64,000 bases of DNA from Arcobacter roscoffensis. Lineage in GTDB: Bacteria; Campylobacterota; Campylobacteria; Campylobacterales; Arcobacteraceae. Positions 1 through 8,828 of this stretch are shown one piece after another. The translations under genes and the position numbers were made by a program. Location of the stretch: assembly GCF_024267655.1 (NCBI RefSeq), contig NZ_CP100595.1, positions 2,356,001-2,420,000 of the forward strand, given 5' to 3'. Each line of letters begins with the position of its first letter. The first letter of the stretch is position 1. The notes beneath the pieces are model-generated. The model searched no databases and was not told where the DNA came from. It saw nothing but the letters and a program-made list of their open reading frames with translations.

Positions 1-2037
1 CTCTAATTTATCACCTGTACTATTTAATTGAACACTTCCTTTTAAAGGCTGAGTAAAACTACTTATTGATAAAGGAGAGTTTTCCACATCACTATCATTT
101 GATAAAACATCAATTTCTAAACTTTGTACATTTTCGCTTATTTCAAACCCACTGTCATTATTTGCAATAGGTACATCATTTACAGCTGTTACATTTACAT
201 TAAATGTTTTACTTGCAGTTGTTGTTCCATCATTTACATCTAAAGTTACAACAGCCATACCATTAAAGTTAGCATTTGGAGTAAATTCAATATTACCATC
301 ATTATTTATAATAGCTGCTCCATTTGTTGTACTAACTGTTTTTGTTAAATCATCACCATCAATATCACTTACATCAATTGTAACTATTTTTGTATTATCT
401 TCGGCTACTGTCTGAGTTGATATATTTTCAATTACTGGTGCATCATTTACACTATTTACTGTAACTTCTACTTCTTTTACTACTTTTGCTCCATCATCAT
501 CTGTTGTTGTTAAAGTTATTGTATCTCTTCCATTAAAGTTCTCATTTGGTGAGTATGTTATTTCACTTCCATTTATTACTACGCTTCCATTATTTGCAAT
601 TGCTGTCGTTGTTACTGTTCCATCTAAATCACTTGCTGTAAATGTGATTGTCTTACTACTATCTTCATCTAGTGTTGTAGCACTTACAACTTCTAATGTT
701 GGTGTATCAATTTCACCTGTTAATTTTATAGTAAATTTGTTTGAGCTTTGTTCACCTAGTTCATCTTCAACATCTATATTAATACTAATTATTTCTTCTT
801 CACCATTTTTCAAATAATCATAATCTGATGCATCAAATTCATAATTACCATCTTGGTCTATTGAAAAACCATCTACTATATCAATAGTACTAAATACAAG
901 TTTTTCACCTGAAGGTAAATCAATATCATTTGCAATAACTGTTCCTCTTAAAATCTGATCTTCTTGAACACTAATTGTCTGTGATTCAATTATTGGTGCA
1001 TCATTTACACTATTTACTGTAACTGCTACTTCTTTTACTACTTTAGCTCCATCATCATCAATTGTTGTTATTGTTAGTGTATCACTTCCATTGAAGTTTG
1101 CATTTGGTGTATATGTTATCTCATTTCCATTTACTACAACTGTTCCATTATTTGCTACTGCTGTTGTATTTACTGTTCCATCTATATCATTTGCTGCAAA
1201 TGTGATTGTCTTACTTCCATCTTCTTCTACTTCAAATGTAGAAACTGTTTCCAATTTAGGTTCATCATTTATATCACTTACAATTACATTAATACTTTTA
1301 GTAGTTATTGCCTTTCCATCACTTACATTTAATACAATTGTTGTTTGACCATTAAAATTTTCATTAGGAGTAAATATAATTTCATTTCCATTTAGTGAAA
1401 TAGTTCCATCAGAAGAACTTGCATTTACGATTAATGTATCATTGTCTCTATCTGTTGCATTAAATGTAAATATCAATGTTTTATCTTCATCTACTATCTG
1501 AGCATCTATATCATCAATTTTAGGAGCAAAGTTTCGTCTAGCTAAAGCATCTTGTGCATTTTGATTACCAAGGGCATTTGAAGGTAGGTTATTATCTCCC
1601 CCAATTCTAGCATTGTCATAATTTCTATTTTCTATACCATTTTCAGAAGCATTATTAAAACCTGGATTATTATATGTATCACCAGAACGAGCTTCTTCTG
1701 CTCCCGCAGCAGAAGCTTGAAGTGCAGTTGCTAAATCACTAATACTAGCAATAACTTCATCTTCTTCATTATCTTTAGTTAATATTAAATCTACTAGAGT
1801 AGTTCCATCATTTTGTGCTAATAATGTAGCCATATCTTTTAATATTAACTGAAAAGAATTTCCTTCTTTATCAATAAACTCAAATGCCAAATCTTCTTCA
1901 ACTAACTGAGAACTATACTTGATATCTTCTGATAATTTAATCTTAATAGTTTTATTTAACTCAAGATTATCAAGAATTAAAATATTTTGGTTCTCAACAA
2001 AAGATAAATTTTGCCCGTACTTTGAAATAGTAATCAT
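1..2037 (-). CDS. Giant tandem-repeat surface adhesin with LapA-like retention module (3' end outside window)
   Basis: The frame is open from an ATG at 2037 to the left edge, giving 679 residues. The start has a clear ribosome site (AGGAG, 7 nt upstream). Residues 1-100 form a compact module with no signal peptide. A linker follows with S-A-A-G at 109-112, in the place where LapA-type adhesins carry the dialanine-glycine site cut by a LapG protease. Residues 115-175 are Asn/Gly-rich and low complexity. From about 175 on there are repeated cadherin/Ig-like units ending in V-N-x-V-N-D-A-P, with many Asp/Asn/Gly residues that probably bind calcium. Known relatives are exported by a type I secretion system and held in the outer membrane to drive biofilm adhesion. 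The secretion genes and the C-terminal signal are not in the window. The family call is firm; retention and cleavage are inferred. Confidence 0.85.
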   Translation of the reverse strand, partial: MITISKYGQNLSFVENQNILILDNLELNKTIKIKLSEDIKYSSQLVEEDLAFEFIDKEGNSFQLILKDMATLLAQNDGTTLVDLILTKDNEEDEVIASISDLATALQASAAGAEEARSGDTYNNPGFNNASENGIENRNYDNARIGGDNNLPSNALGNQNAQDALARRNFAPKIDDIDAQIVDEDKTLIFTFNATDRDNDTLIVNASSSDGTISLNGNEIIFTPNENFNGQTTIVLNVSDGKAITTKSINVIVSDINDEPKLETVSTFEVEEDGSKTITFAANDIDGTVNTTAVANNGTVVVNGNEITYTPNANFNGSDTLTITTIDDDGAKVVKEVAVTVNSVNDAPIIESQTISVQEDQILRGTVIANDIDLPSGEKLVFSTIDIVDGFSIDQDGNYEFDASDYDYLKNGEEEIISINIDVEDELGEQSSNKFTIKLTGEIDTPTLEVVSATTLDEDSSKTITFTASDLDGTVTTTAIANNGSVVINGSEITYSPNENFNGRDTITLTTTDDDGAKVVKEVEVTVNSVNDAPVIENISTQTVAEDNTKIVTIDVSDIDGDDLTKTVSTTNGAAIINNDGNIEFTPNANFNGMAVVTLDVNDGTTTASKTFNVNVTAVNDVPIANNDSGFEISENVQSLEIDVLSNDSDVENSPLSISSFTQPLKGSVQLNSTGDKLE

Positions 2038-2106
2038 TATTTACTCCTAATAGTAATAAAACTATTGATATATTATCAAATAAGTAGTCACAAAATAGTC
2101 GCTTTA

Positions 2107-2134
2107 TTGTTTTATTAATAATTTTTAGTATAAT
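2107..2134 (+). promoter_or_regulatory. Candidate promoter of the response regulator gene
   Basis: TTGTTT (2107-2112) lies 16 nt before a perfect TATAAT (2129-2134). The expected transcription start falls at or next to the ATG at 2141, so the mRNA would be leaderless. No Shine-Dalgarno sequence precedes the ATG, which fits. Confidence 0.55.
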
Positions 2135-2140
2135 ATATTT

Positions 2141-2833
2141 ATGAGTATATCATTAAAAAAAATACTAAAAAATAAATATGTTCTTTATATCTCTAATAAA
2201 GATACTTCTTATACAAAAATAATAAAAATATTGGATATATTTTTTAAAAAAACACTTTGGACAGATAATCAAAAAGAAGCAAATAACTTATATGAAAAAG
2301 TGAATCCAAGAGTTATAGTTACAGATATCTTACTAGAAAAGCATGATGGTTTTGATTTTATAAAAGAGATTAGAAAAAGAGATGAAAAAATACCAATTAT
2401 AGTAATAAGCTCAAAAAAAGATACTACAACCCTCATAAAAGCAATTAAATTGAATTTAACAGATTATATACTAAAACCTGTTGATATAAATAGCCTAATT
2501 TATGCGCTAAATAATAGTGCTAAAAAACTTCTTAATGGAGAAAGTCATACAATTAGTATCAGTAGAAATAAACACTATAACTATATAGATAATAGTTTAT
2601 ATATAAATAAAAAAATTGTAAAACTAACAAAAAACGAAACTATACTTCTAGAATTACTACTTGAAAATAAAAGTAGTATAGTAAGAATAGAAAAAATAAA
2701 AAGTCACATTTGGAAAGATAAAGAAGTTAGTGAATCTGCCTTTAAATCATTAATTAGCAGACTTTCAAATAAAATAGGTAAAGAATCCATAACCAATAGC
2801 TTTGGTATTGGTTATGGAATTATTGATAATTAG
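2141..2833 (+). CDS. OmpR/PhoB-type response regulator
   Basis: A 230-residue two-domain transcription factor. The receiver domain (about 11-128) has a phosphoacceptor Asp62 (V-T-D-I-L), Ser90 at the switch position and Lys112 in L-K-P-V-D. The C-terminal winged helix (about 140-228) has the pattern L-T-K-N-E-T-I-L-L-E-L-L. The acidic pair that normally binds magnesium after the first strand is poorly kept (N19-K20-D21). It is divergent from the adhesin gene with about 100 bp between the starts, so it is a natural candidate regulator of that gene, although nothing in the sequence proves it. No kinase is adjacent. Its stop codon overlaps that of mtnN by four bases. Confidence 0.85.
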   Translation: MSISLKKILKNKYVLYISNKDTSYTKIIKILDIFFKKTLWTDNQKEANNLYEKVNPRVIVTDILLEKHDGFDFIKEIRKRDEKIPIIVISSKKDTTTLIKAIKLNLTDYILKPVDINSLIYALNNSAKKLLNGESHTISISRNKHYNYIDNSLYINKKIVKLTKNETILLELLLENKSSIVRIEKIKSHIWKDKEVSESAFKSLISRLSNKIGKESITNSFGIGYGIIDN

Positions 2834-3525
2834 TCTATTAACTTATCAACAATTTTAATCATATAGTTTGCAGAGTTTATAGCTGATGATTTTAAAAATT
2901 CATCAAAATCAATATCAGCTCCACCATCAGCACTATCAGAGATAGCTCTTAATACAAAAAATGGAACATTTAAAGAATCACAAACAACTGCAACACTTGC
3001 CCCCTCCATTTCTAATGCATCAGCTTTGAAAGTTGATTCAATAAAATCTTTTCGCTCACTTGAGTGAACAAATTGATCGCCTGTAGCAATAGTACCTTCA
3101 ATAACATTCAGTTCATTCTCTTTTGCTACATCTTTAGCAATTGTTCTTAGTTTTTCAGATGTTTCAACAAAAACACTTCCACCTGGAACAAAACCATTTG
3201 GATGACCAAATGCAGTAATATCTAAATCATGTTGACATAATTTATCAGCGATAATTAAATCACCAATTTTAAGTTTAGGATTAATTCCACCTGCAACACC
3301 TGAAAAAAGAAGTGTATCACACTCAAATTTTTCAATCATTGTTGCAGCTGTTAAACTTGCAAATACTTTTCCTATTTTAGAATAAGCAATAACAATTTCT
3401 ACACCTTTATAGCTTACTTCATAATATTTATTATTAGCAAACTCAACAATATTTACATTATCAAAATGAGCTAAAAGAGGTTCGATTTCCTCTTCCATAG
3501 CTCCCATAATTGCAATTTTAGTCAT
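2830..3525 (-). CDS. mtnN: 5'-methylthioadenosine/S-adenosylhomocysteine nucleosidase
   Basis: A 231-residue cytoplasmic enzyme of the PNP/UDP phosphorylase fold. The N-terminus M-G-A-M-E-E-E holds the catalytic Glu, and S-D-S-A-D-G-G near residue 200 holds the catalytic Asp. It splits adenine from methylthioadenosine and S-adenosylhomocysteine, and so supports methionine salvage. In Campylobacterota the same enzyme also acts on 6-amino-6-deoxyfutalosine in menaquinone synthesis. The gene overlaps fabD by 8 bp and is probably cotranscribed with it. Family length is normal. Confidence 0.95.
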   Translation of the reverse strand: MTKIAIMGAMEEEIEPLLAHFDNVNIVEFANNKYYEVSYKGVEIVIAYSKIGKVFASLTAATMIEKFECDTLLFSGVAGGINPKLKIGDLIIADKLCQHDLDITAFGHPNGFVPGGSVFVETSEKLRTIAKDVAKENELNVIEGTIATGDQFVHSSERKDFIESTFKADALEMEGASVAVVCDSLNVPFFVLRAISDSADGGADIDFDEFLKSSAINSANYMIKIVDKLID

Positions 3526-4447
3526 TTAATGCCTCAATTGTCTTTTCTAAAGACTTCATATCACTTACATTTAATGTAGGTACACCTTTTACAATTTTTC
3601 TATTTAAACCTTTTAATACAATACCATTTCCAAACTCAATAAATGCATCTACATTTTTATGAGCACTAATTGATTGCTTATATTTAACAGGTTTTGTAAG
3701 TTGTGAAGCTAAAAGTTCTATTGCATCACCTTTTGTTGTATATGCTTCTGTAGTTACATTTGAAATTACTTGTGCAAATTCATCCTTTAAATACTCATCT
3801 AAGTATGGTTTTAAGTTTTCAACAGCACTTTCAAGTAATTCACAATGGCTAGCAACAGACATATCTAAAACAATTGCTCTTTTAGCTCCTGCTTCTTTAA
3901 AAGTATCAACTAAACTCTCTAAATCAGACTTGATACCAGCTAAAACTAATTGACCATCCATATTATAATTTGCTGGCCAAACTTGCTTACCTGCATCTCT
4001 TTGTTCTTTACAAATATTCTCTACTGTAGTGTCATCAAGACCAACTAAAGCCATCATTCCTGCATTTCCACCTGAACAAGCTTCAGTCATAAATAAACCT
4101 CTTCTATGTACCAACTCAACAGCATCTAAATAGTCAATTGCTCCGGCACTAACTAATGCTGAAAACTCACCTAATGAGTGTCCTAAAACAAACTCTGGCT
4201 GAATCTCATATTTTTCTTTAAAAATTGCATTTGCTATAGAACTTACTAAAAGAATAGCAGGTTGAGTATATTCAGTTTTACCTAAGTTGTCATTCTCATC
4301 AAATAAAAGCTCTTCAAAATCAATTCCTAATCTTTCACTAGCTTTTGAAATCATCTCTTTTGCAATTTCGCTATTCTCAAAGAAATCTTTTCCCATTCCA
4401 ACACTTTGACTTCCTTGTCCTGGAAAAATAAAAGCAACTTTTTTCAT
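3518..4447 (-). CDS. fabD: Malonyl-CoA:ACP transacylase
   Basis: A 309-residue cytoplasmic enzyme that moves malonyl groups from CoA to acyl carrier protein to feed fatty-acid elongation. The N-terminal F-P-G-Q-G-S-Q loop forms the oxyanion hole. The nucleophile is Ser91 in G-H-S-L-G, and the catalytic His lies in V-A-S-H-C near residue 200. The start has a good ribosome site (AAAGGT, about 9 nt upstream). It is the first gene of a fabD-mtnN pair. Confidence 0.96.
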   Translation of the reverse strand: MKKVAFIFPGQGSQSVGMGKDFFENSEIAKEMISKASERLGIDFEELLFDENDNLGKTEYTQPAILLVSSIANAIFKEKYEIQPEFVLGHSLGEFSALVSAGAIDYLDAVELVHRRGLFMTEACSGGNAGMMALVGLDDTTVENICKEQRDAGKQVWPANYNMDGQLVLAGIKSDLESLVDTFKEAGAKRAIVLDMSVASHCELLESAVENLKPYLDEYLKDEFAQVISNVTTEAYTTKGDAIELLASQLTKPVKYKQSISAHKNVDAFIEFGNGIVLKGLNRKIVKGVPTLNVSDMKSLEKTIEALND

Positions 4448-4526
4448 TGTAAATACCTTTTTATTTAAAATAATTAGTTTATAAAAACTATTTGTTAAAG
4501 CTTATAAAACAAACCTTAAAAAATAG

Positions 4527-4558
4527 TTTTGCCCAAGTGTAAAATACACTTGGGCAAA
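4527..4558 (-). terminator. Hairpin between slyD and fabD, likely terminator
   Basis: A perfect inverted repeat has arms 4527/4531-4540 and 4546-4555/4558 (core GCCCAAGTGT) and a 5-nt loop, extended by T-A pairs to 13 bp. On the minus strand it is followed by an interrupted T-rich run. A second small inverted repeat (ACAAGTAT/ATACTTGT) lies at 4583-4600. It probably ends the long tol-slyD transcript. Confidence 0.6.
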
Positions 4559-4625
4559 TATGTGATTATTGTAATCTAAACTACAAGTATCTATACTTGT
4601 AAATGTTTTGCTAACCTAGCAACTA

Positions 4626-5159
4626 TTAATTACAACCACAACCACCAGTAGACTGTTGTGGTTGGCTTCCGCCACCACCACAACATCCACCGCTCATTGC
4701 AGCCATACCACCAACTACACCTGTTTGAAGTTCTTCTTCAGTTGCAGCTCTCATTGAAGTAACAACAACTGAAAACATTAAAGTTTTTCCAGCCATTGGG
4801 TGGTTATAGTCAATTGTAACTTCATTTTCATCAAATGATTTAACTACAACTTGTACAGTCTCACCATTTTGACCAGTACCATATAAAGACATTCCTTCAC
4901 TTAACTCAATACCAGCAAATTGCTCTTTTGGTAAAACTTGAATTGCTTCTTCATTGTACTCACCGTACCCATCTTTTGCTTCAACTAAAACATCAGCTTT
5001 ATCATTTTCTGACATATCAACTAATTTAGACTCTAAACCTGGAATAATTTGACCTTTTCCAGCAATAAATTCTAGTGGTGCTTGACCAACATTAGTGTCA
5101 AGTTGTTCACCGCTATTTGCGTCTTTTAAAGTATATTCAATACCTATAACTTTTGACAT
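4626..5159 (-). CDS. slyD: SlyD-like FKBP-type peptidyl-prolyl cis-trans isomerase
   Basis: A 177-residue cytoplasmic folding helper. The N-terminal FKBP half (1-65) has D-A-N-S-G-E-Q-L-D and P-L-E-F-I-A-G-K-G-Q-I-I-P-G. An insert-in-flap chaperone domain follows (about 70-120). The tail is rich in Cys and Gly, including C-C-G-G-G-G and C-G-C-N at the end, and resembles the nickel-binding tail of SlyD. In relatives this tail supplies nickel to hydrogenase or urease. The gene lies 18 nt after cpoB, at the end of the tol-pal run. Confidence 0.9.
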   Translation of the reverse strand: MSKVIGIEYTLKDANSGEQLDTNVGQAPLEFIAGKGQIIPGLESKLVDMSENDKADVLVEAKDGYGEYNEEAIQVLPKEQFAGIELSEGMSLYGTGQNGETVQVVVKSFDENEVTIDYNHPMAGKTLMFSVVVTSMRAATEEELQTGVVGGMAAMSGGCCGGGGSQPQQSTGGCGCN

Positions 5160-5177
5160 ATTCTTTCCTTATTAAAT

Positions 5178-6185
5178 TTATAATTTTTTAAAATTTTTCT
5201 TGGCTATCTTTGTTTCATCTGAACTTGGATAAAGATCTATTAAAGTACTATAAAAACTCTTTGCATTTTCTTTATCACCTGTATGTTCAAATGAGATAGC
5301 ACTGTGCAATAATAAAGATGGCATATAAGCTGCTTTATCATTTAATATAGCAGATTTTTTAAAATGACTTATTGCAAGATCATATTTCTTTCTTACATAC
5401 CACATTTCACCTAAATAATAATTACTCTCAGCAGGCTTATAATTTAAAGATATTAGCTGTTCAAACTTTGGAATAGCATATTTAAAATATTTTTTCTTGA
5501 ATAAACTCTTGGCATCTTTCATTATTTTAGCTTTATCATTAGCTACTAACTTTTTAGGTTCTTCTTTTTTTGTATCATTGTTTTTTGATACTTTTGATAC
5601 AACACTTGATGTAGTTTCAACACCAAGAGATTTTTTTAAACTTTCAAACTCAGCTCTTGTAATGAACTGGTCCATATTTTTTCTAAGTTCACTAGCTGAT
5701 ACATATTCTCTGTTTATTTTATTTACTAAACTAGAGATTTTTGTAACTGCTTTTTTTAAAGTTGCAATACTTGCTCTCATCTCTTTATCTGTTTCTTCTT
5801 TCATATTCAAAAGTTCTTCAGATACAGATTTTATTTCAGCTGTTTCAGTACTATTCTTTGAAGCTAATTGAGAAGACATTTCAACTTGTTTCATTAATTC
5901 ATTCATTCTTAATACTGTTGAATTAAGTTTTGAAGAATCACCTTCATATATTGATTCTAAGCCTTCTAATCTTTTCTTTAAAGTATCAATAAGTAAGTTA
6001 ACATCATTAATTTTAGAATTAAGCGTTGTTAATTTCTTTTGATTATTTAAGATATGTTTTTCAGCTGAATTTAATCCATAAGGATTTTTTGAATTTAAAT
6101 CACCTGCTCCAAATACAGAAACCTCTTCAGCAAAAGAGATTCCTATTGAAGCTGTGATTAAAAATGATGCAAGATATTTATTCAT
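5178..6185 (-). CDS. cpoB: Cell division coordinator CpoB (YbgF) of the Tol-Pal locus
   Basis: A 335-residue periplasmic protein. A signal peptide covers about residues 1-19, with cleavage near F-A-E-E. Heptad-rich coiled coil fills about 40-190. Low-complexity Lys/Asp sequence follows, then three TPR-type repeats from about 215 to the end. In E. coli CpoB binds TolA through the coiled coil and couples peptidoglycan synthesis to outer-membrane constriction. It starts 5 nt after pal, in the expected order. It is longer than the E. coli protein because of the extended coiled coil. Confidence 0.85.
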   Translation of the reverse strand: MNKYLASFLITASIGISFAEEVSVFGAGDLNSKNPYGLNSAEKHILNNQKKLTTLNSKINDVNLLIDTLKKRLEGLESIYEGDSSKLNSTVLRMNELMKQVEMSSQLASKNSTETAEIKSVSEELLNMKEETDKEMRASIATLKKAVTKISSLVNKINREYVSASELRKNMDQFITRAEFESLKKSLGVETTSSVVSKVSKNNDTKKEEPKKLVANDKAKIMKDAKSLFKKKYFKYAIPKFEQLISLNYKPAESNYYLGEMWYVRKKYDLAISHFKKSAILNDKAAYMPSLLLHSAISFEHTGDKENAKSFYSTLIDLYPSSDETKIAKKNFKKL

Positions 6186-6190
6186 AGAAC

Positions 6191-6745
6191 TTATTTAGCT
6201 AAAGTATGTTCAACTCTTCTGTTTTTTGACCAACAGTTTTTATTTTTTTCAGTACAAACTGGATTACTTTCACCTAATGAAATTAATGAAATATTAGCTT
6301 CTACACCATTATTCTCTAAAACATTCTTAACAGCTTTTGCTCTTTTTAAACCTAAAGCATAGTTGTACTCATCAGTTCCCCACTCATCTGTATTACCAGA
6401 AACTTTTACAGTTGTTGATGGGTTTAATGCAGATAATTTTGAAGCATTAGTCATTGCTTTTTCTTTCATATCAGCAGTTAAGTTATATTTATCAAATCCA
6501 AAATAAATATTTTCGATTAATACTTTTTTACCATTAATCATATAATAAGCACCATTTCCTGCTTTTTCAAGCATTGAAAAGCTACCATCCATTACTTGCT
6601 CTACATTTGTATCTGGAATAGTATTTAACGCAGTCTCAGAGTTTTGCTCAGGTGCATTATTTACATTCATATCTACGTTTTTTTCACTACACCCTGTAAA
6701 TAATACAGATGCTATCAAGAAAGAGTAAATGCTAATTTTTTTCAT
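6191..6745 (-). CDS. pal: Peptidoglycan-associated lipoprotein Pal
   Basis: A 184-residue outer-membrane lipoprotein. The lipobox is L-F-T-G-C with Cys19. A variable linker leads to an OmpA-like domain (about 75-184), with I-Y-F-G-F-D-K-Y at its start and the peptidoglycan-binding stretch G-N-T-D-E-W-G-T-D-E-Y-N. The C-terminus N-R-R-V-E matches the family. It tethers the outer membrane to the wall and binds TolB. A good ribosome site (AAGGAC) precedes the ATG. Confidence 0.95.
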   Translation of the reverse strand: MKKISIYSFLIASVLFTGCSEKNVDMNVNNAPEQNSETALNTIPDTNVEQVMDGSFSMLEKAGNGAYYMINGKKVLIENIYFGFDKYNLTADMKEKAMTNASKLSALNPSTTVKVSGNTDEWGTDEYNYALGLKRAKAVKNVLENNGVEANISLISLGESNPVCTEKNKNCWSKNRRVEHTLAK

Positions 6746-6814
6746 AAATTTGTCCTTAGAATTAAAAATTTACTTTGATTTTACAAAATCAAAACTTAAT
6801 TAATCATTATTTGG

Positions 6815-8086
6815 TTACCAATCAATAGATTGGATTCTTCCACCATCAAGATTAAATAGGTAAGACTTGTTAAAATTAAGCCTTATTATACCAACTGAAC
6901 TTTGAGAATTAAAGTTTTTAATAAACAGTAATGACTCACCATCTTTTGAAAATTTAGGGAATTGATTTATTCCACTTGAAGTTAATCTTTTTAAACTATC
7001 AGACTTTGTCGACATTAAGTATAAATTAAAAGTTCTGCTATTAAATTCATTATCACTTTCTCTACTTACATAAACAATATTATCTTTGTGAGATGTAGCC
7101 GAAGAGTTATTTCTACTATGATATACAAGTCTTTCAACACCTCTTGAGTTAAAAGATTTTGCAAAGATATTTGGATATCCTAATCTATCAGAAACAAACA
7201 CCATTTTTGAGCCATCATCAATAAACTGAGCACTAACATCAATACCACTGTAATTAGTTACTTGTTTAGCACTTTTTGTACTAGTATTATATAAATAAAC
7301 ATCAGGTTGATTATTAGGTGAAGCTGTAATTAAAACTTTTGAACCATCACTATTTACATCAGAAGCTACAATCATACCATCTGACTGCATTATAATACTT
7401 TTTTCTTGAGTGTATATATTCAATTTTACCAATGTTGGTTTAACATAGTTATATGATGTGTAATAAATTGATCTTTGATTTTTATCTGCCCATTTAGGGA
7501 AAATATTTAGTCCACCTCTAATTATAGTTTTCTTATAATTCAAAGTATAATCTCCAATCATAATATCTGCTTTTTTACTTTCTTTATATGTTGAGAATAC
7601 AACAAATTTATCCATCCAATCAATACTTGGTGCATCAAAATGATCATTAACACTAATAGCAGTTCTATGAGCTAAAAAAGGATATCTATCCTCTTTTAAT
7701 GTAGTATAACTTTTTTGTAGACTCAAAGTTTTTGCATTAATATCAAATAACTTAGTATAAAGTGTATAGGAACCATTTAAAGACCTTTTAGCACTAAGCA
7801 ATAGATATAAATCTAAACCTTCATTAGAAAGTCTTAAAGTATCTAATTCATCATCAAATTTAATTATTGAATTAGACAATGCAACATCAAAATGACCACT
7901 AATAATCAAGTCTTTTGTTAGTATCTCTTTAATTTTACTTAAAGTTGCAATTTCTGCTGAATCACTAGCAATGTTAACAGAAATTTTTGGTAATGTTTTA
8001 GCTTTTTTAACGATTTCAAGATTTGCATCTACTTGCGCAAATAAAAAACCACATAAAACAAATAAAAATATAAAAGTTTTTTTCAT
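6815..8086 (-). CDS. tolB: Tol-Pal system beta-propeller protein TolB
   Basis: About 423 residues with an N-terminal signal peptide (F-I-F-L-F-V-L-C-G-F-L-F-A). An alpha/beta N-domain is followed by WD40-like beta-propeller repeats, visible as recurring S-x-D-G-x-x-x-x-x and P-x-x-S-x-D-G strands from about residue 150. TolB sits in the periplasm and links Pal to TolA. I prefer the ATG at 8086 over a TTG one codon upstream because AAGGA stands 7-8 nt before it. It lies between tolA and pal, the canonical order. Confidence 0.93.
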   Translation of the reverse strand: MKKTFIFLFVLCGFLFAQVDANLEIVKKAKTLPKISVNIASDSAEIATLSKIKEILTKDLIISGHFDVALSNSIIKFDDELDTLRLSNEGLDLYLLLSAKRSLNGSYTLYTKLFDINAKTLSLQKSYTTLKEDRYPFLAHRTAISVNDHFDAPSIDWMDKFVVFSTYKESKKADIMIGDYTLNYKKTIIRGGLNIFPKWADKNQRSIYYTSYNYVKPTLVKLNIYTQEKSIIMQSDGMIVASDVNSDGSKVLITASPNNQPDVYLYNTSTKSAKQVTNYSGIDVSAQFIDDGSKMVFVSDRLGYPNIFAKSFNSRGVERLVYHSRNNSSATSHKDNIVYVSRESDNEFNSRTFNLYLMSTKSDSLKRLTSSGINQFPKFSKDGESLLFIKNFNSQSSVGIIRLNFNKSYLFNLDGGRIQSIDW

Positions 8087-8090
8087 CAAA

Positions 8091-8825
8091 TTATCCTTCA
8101 GATCTAAAGTTCACACTTATTTTAACAGATTTACCCTTTTTAGGTTTAGGATATATTATACTTTTTTGTTCTTCTAAAAAAGCTTTTAAAGATTCATCAA
8201 AATTGACATTTTGTGAAAATTTTGTAAATCTATACTCAAAATTTCCAGTTGGAGAAATTGTAACAATAATTGTAGCTAAGAGATTCTCTGCTCTTGTAGT
8301 TGGAGTCCATACTGAAAGCATTTCATTAACTTTTGAGAAGTATTCATCGCTTTCATCATTTTTACTTAAATTTTTTGAGCTTATATTTGTAGTTGTAATT
8401 TTATCATTTAAAAGTTTTTCTACTTTTACATTTGAAGATTTCTTTTCTCTTTCAAATTTAGCTTTAAATCTTTTAGGGTCAATAGATTCTTTAACATTAT
8501 TAACTTCTTCTTTTTTAACTTTTATCTCTTTAGTTTTAACATTACCAAAAAGCGATTTTAAATCAGGTCTTTTTTTATTTGAAATAGATGCAGCTTTTTT
8601 TATCTCTGTTACAGGTTCTTTTTCTTTTATTTTTTCTTTTTTAGCAACTCTTTTTTTATCACTTTTTTCTATAATCATATCTAATTGAATAACTGTCTCT
8701 TTTGTTTTAATATTAAAAGTTTTTGGTTTAGAACCAACAACATAATACATAAAAATGAAAGCAATGATAAAATAGATAAATAAAGAGATTATTCCTGAAA
8801 CATATAAGAAAGAGTTTTTTTGCAT
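8091..8825 (-). CDS. tolA: TolA-like energy transducer (TonB/TolA C-terminal domain)
   Basis: A 244-residue inner-membrane protein. One N-terminal membrane helix (about 8-30) is followed by a Lys/Glu-rich periplasmic spacer (about 45-150) and a small C-terminal domain (about 160-244) with the TonB/TolA pattern of a partner-binding beta sheet. It should relay proton-motive energy from TolQR to Pal and TolB. The spacer is short compared with E. coli TolA, as is usual in this phylum. It lies 3 nt after tolR. Confidence 0.85.
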   Translation of the reverse strand: MQKNSFLYVSGIISLFIYFIIAFIFMYYVVGSKPKTFNIKTKETVIQLDMIIEKSDKKRVAKKEKIKEKEPVTEIKKAASISNKKRPDLKSLFGNVKTKEIKVKKEEVNNVKESIDPKRFKAKFEREKKSSNVKVEKLLNDKITTTNISSKNLSKNDESDEYFSKVNEMLSVWTPTTRAENLLATIIVTISPTGNFEYRFTKFSQNVNFDESLKAFLEEQKSIIYPKPKKGKSVKISVNFRSEG

Positions 8826-8828
8826 AAA

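Noticed and set aside
1091-1348. Plus-strand open frame of 85 codons opposite the adhesin
   Set aside because: It is a shadow of the adhesin repeats: no ribosome site, and the composition follows the opposite frame.
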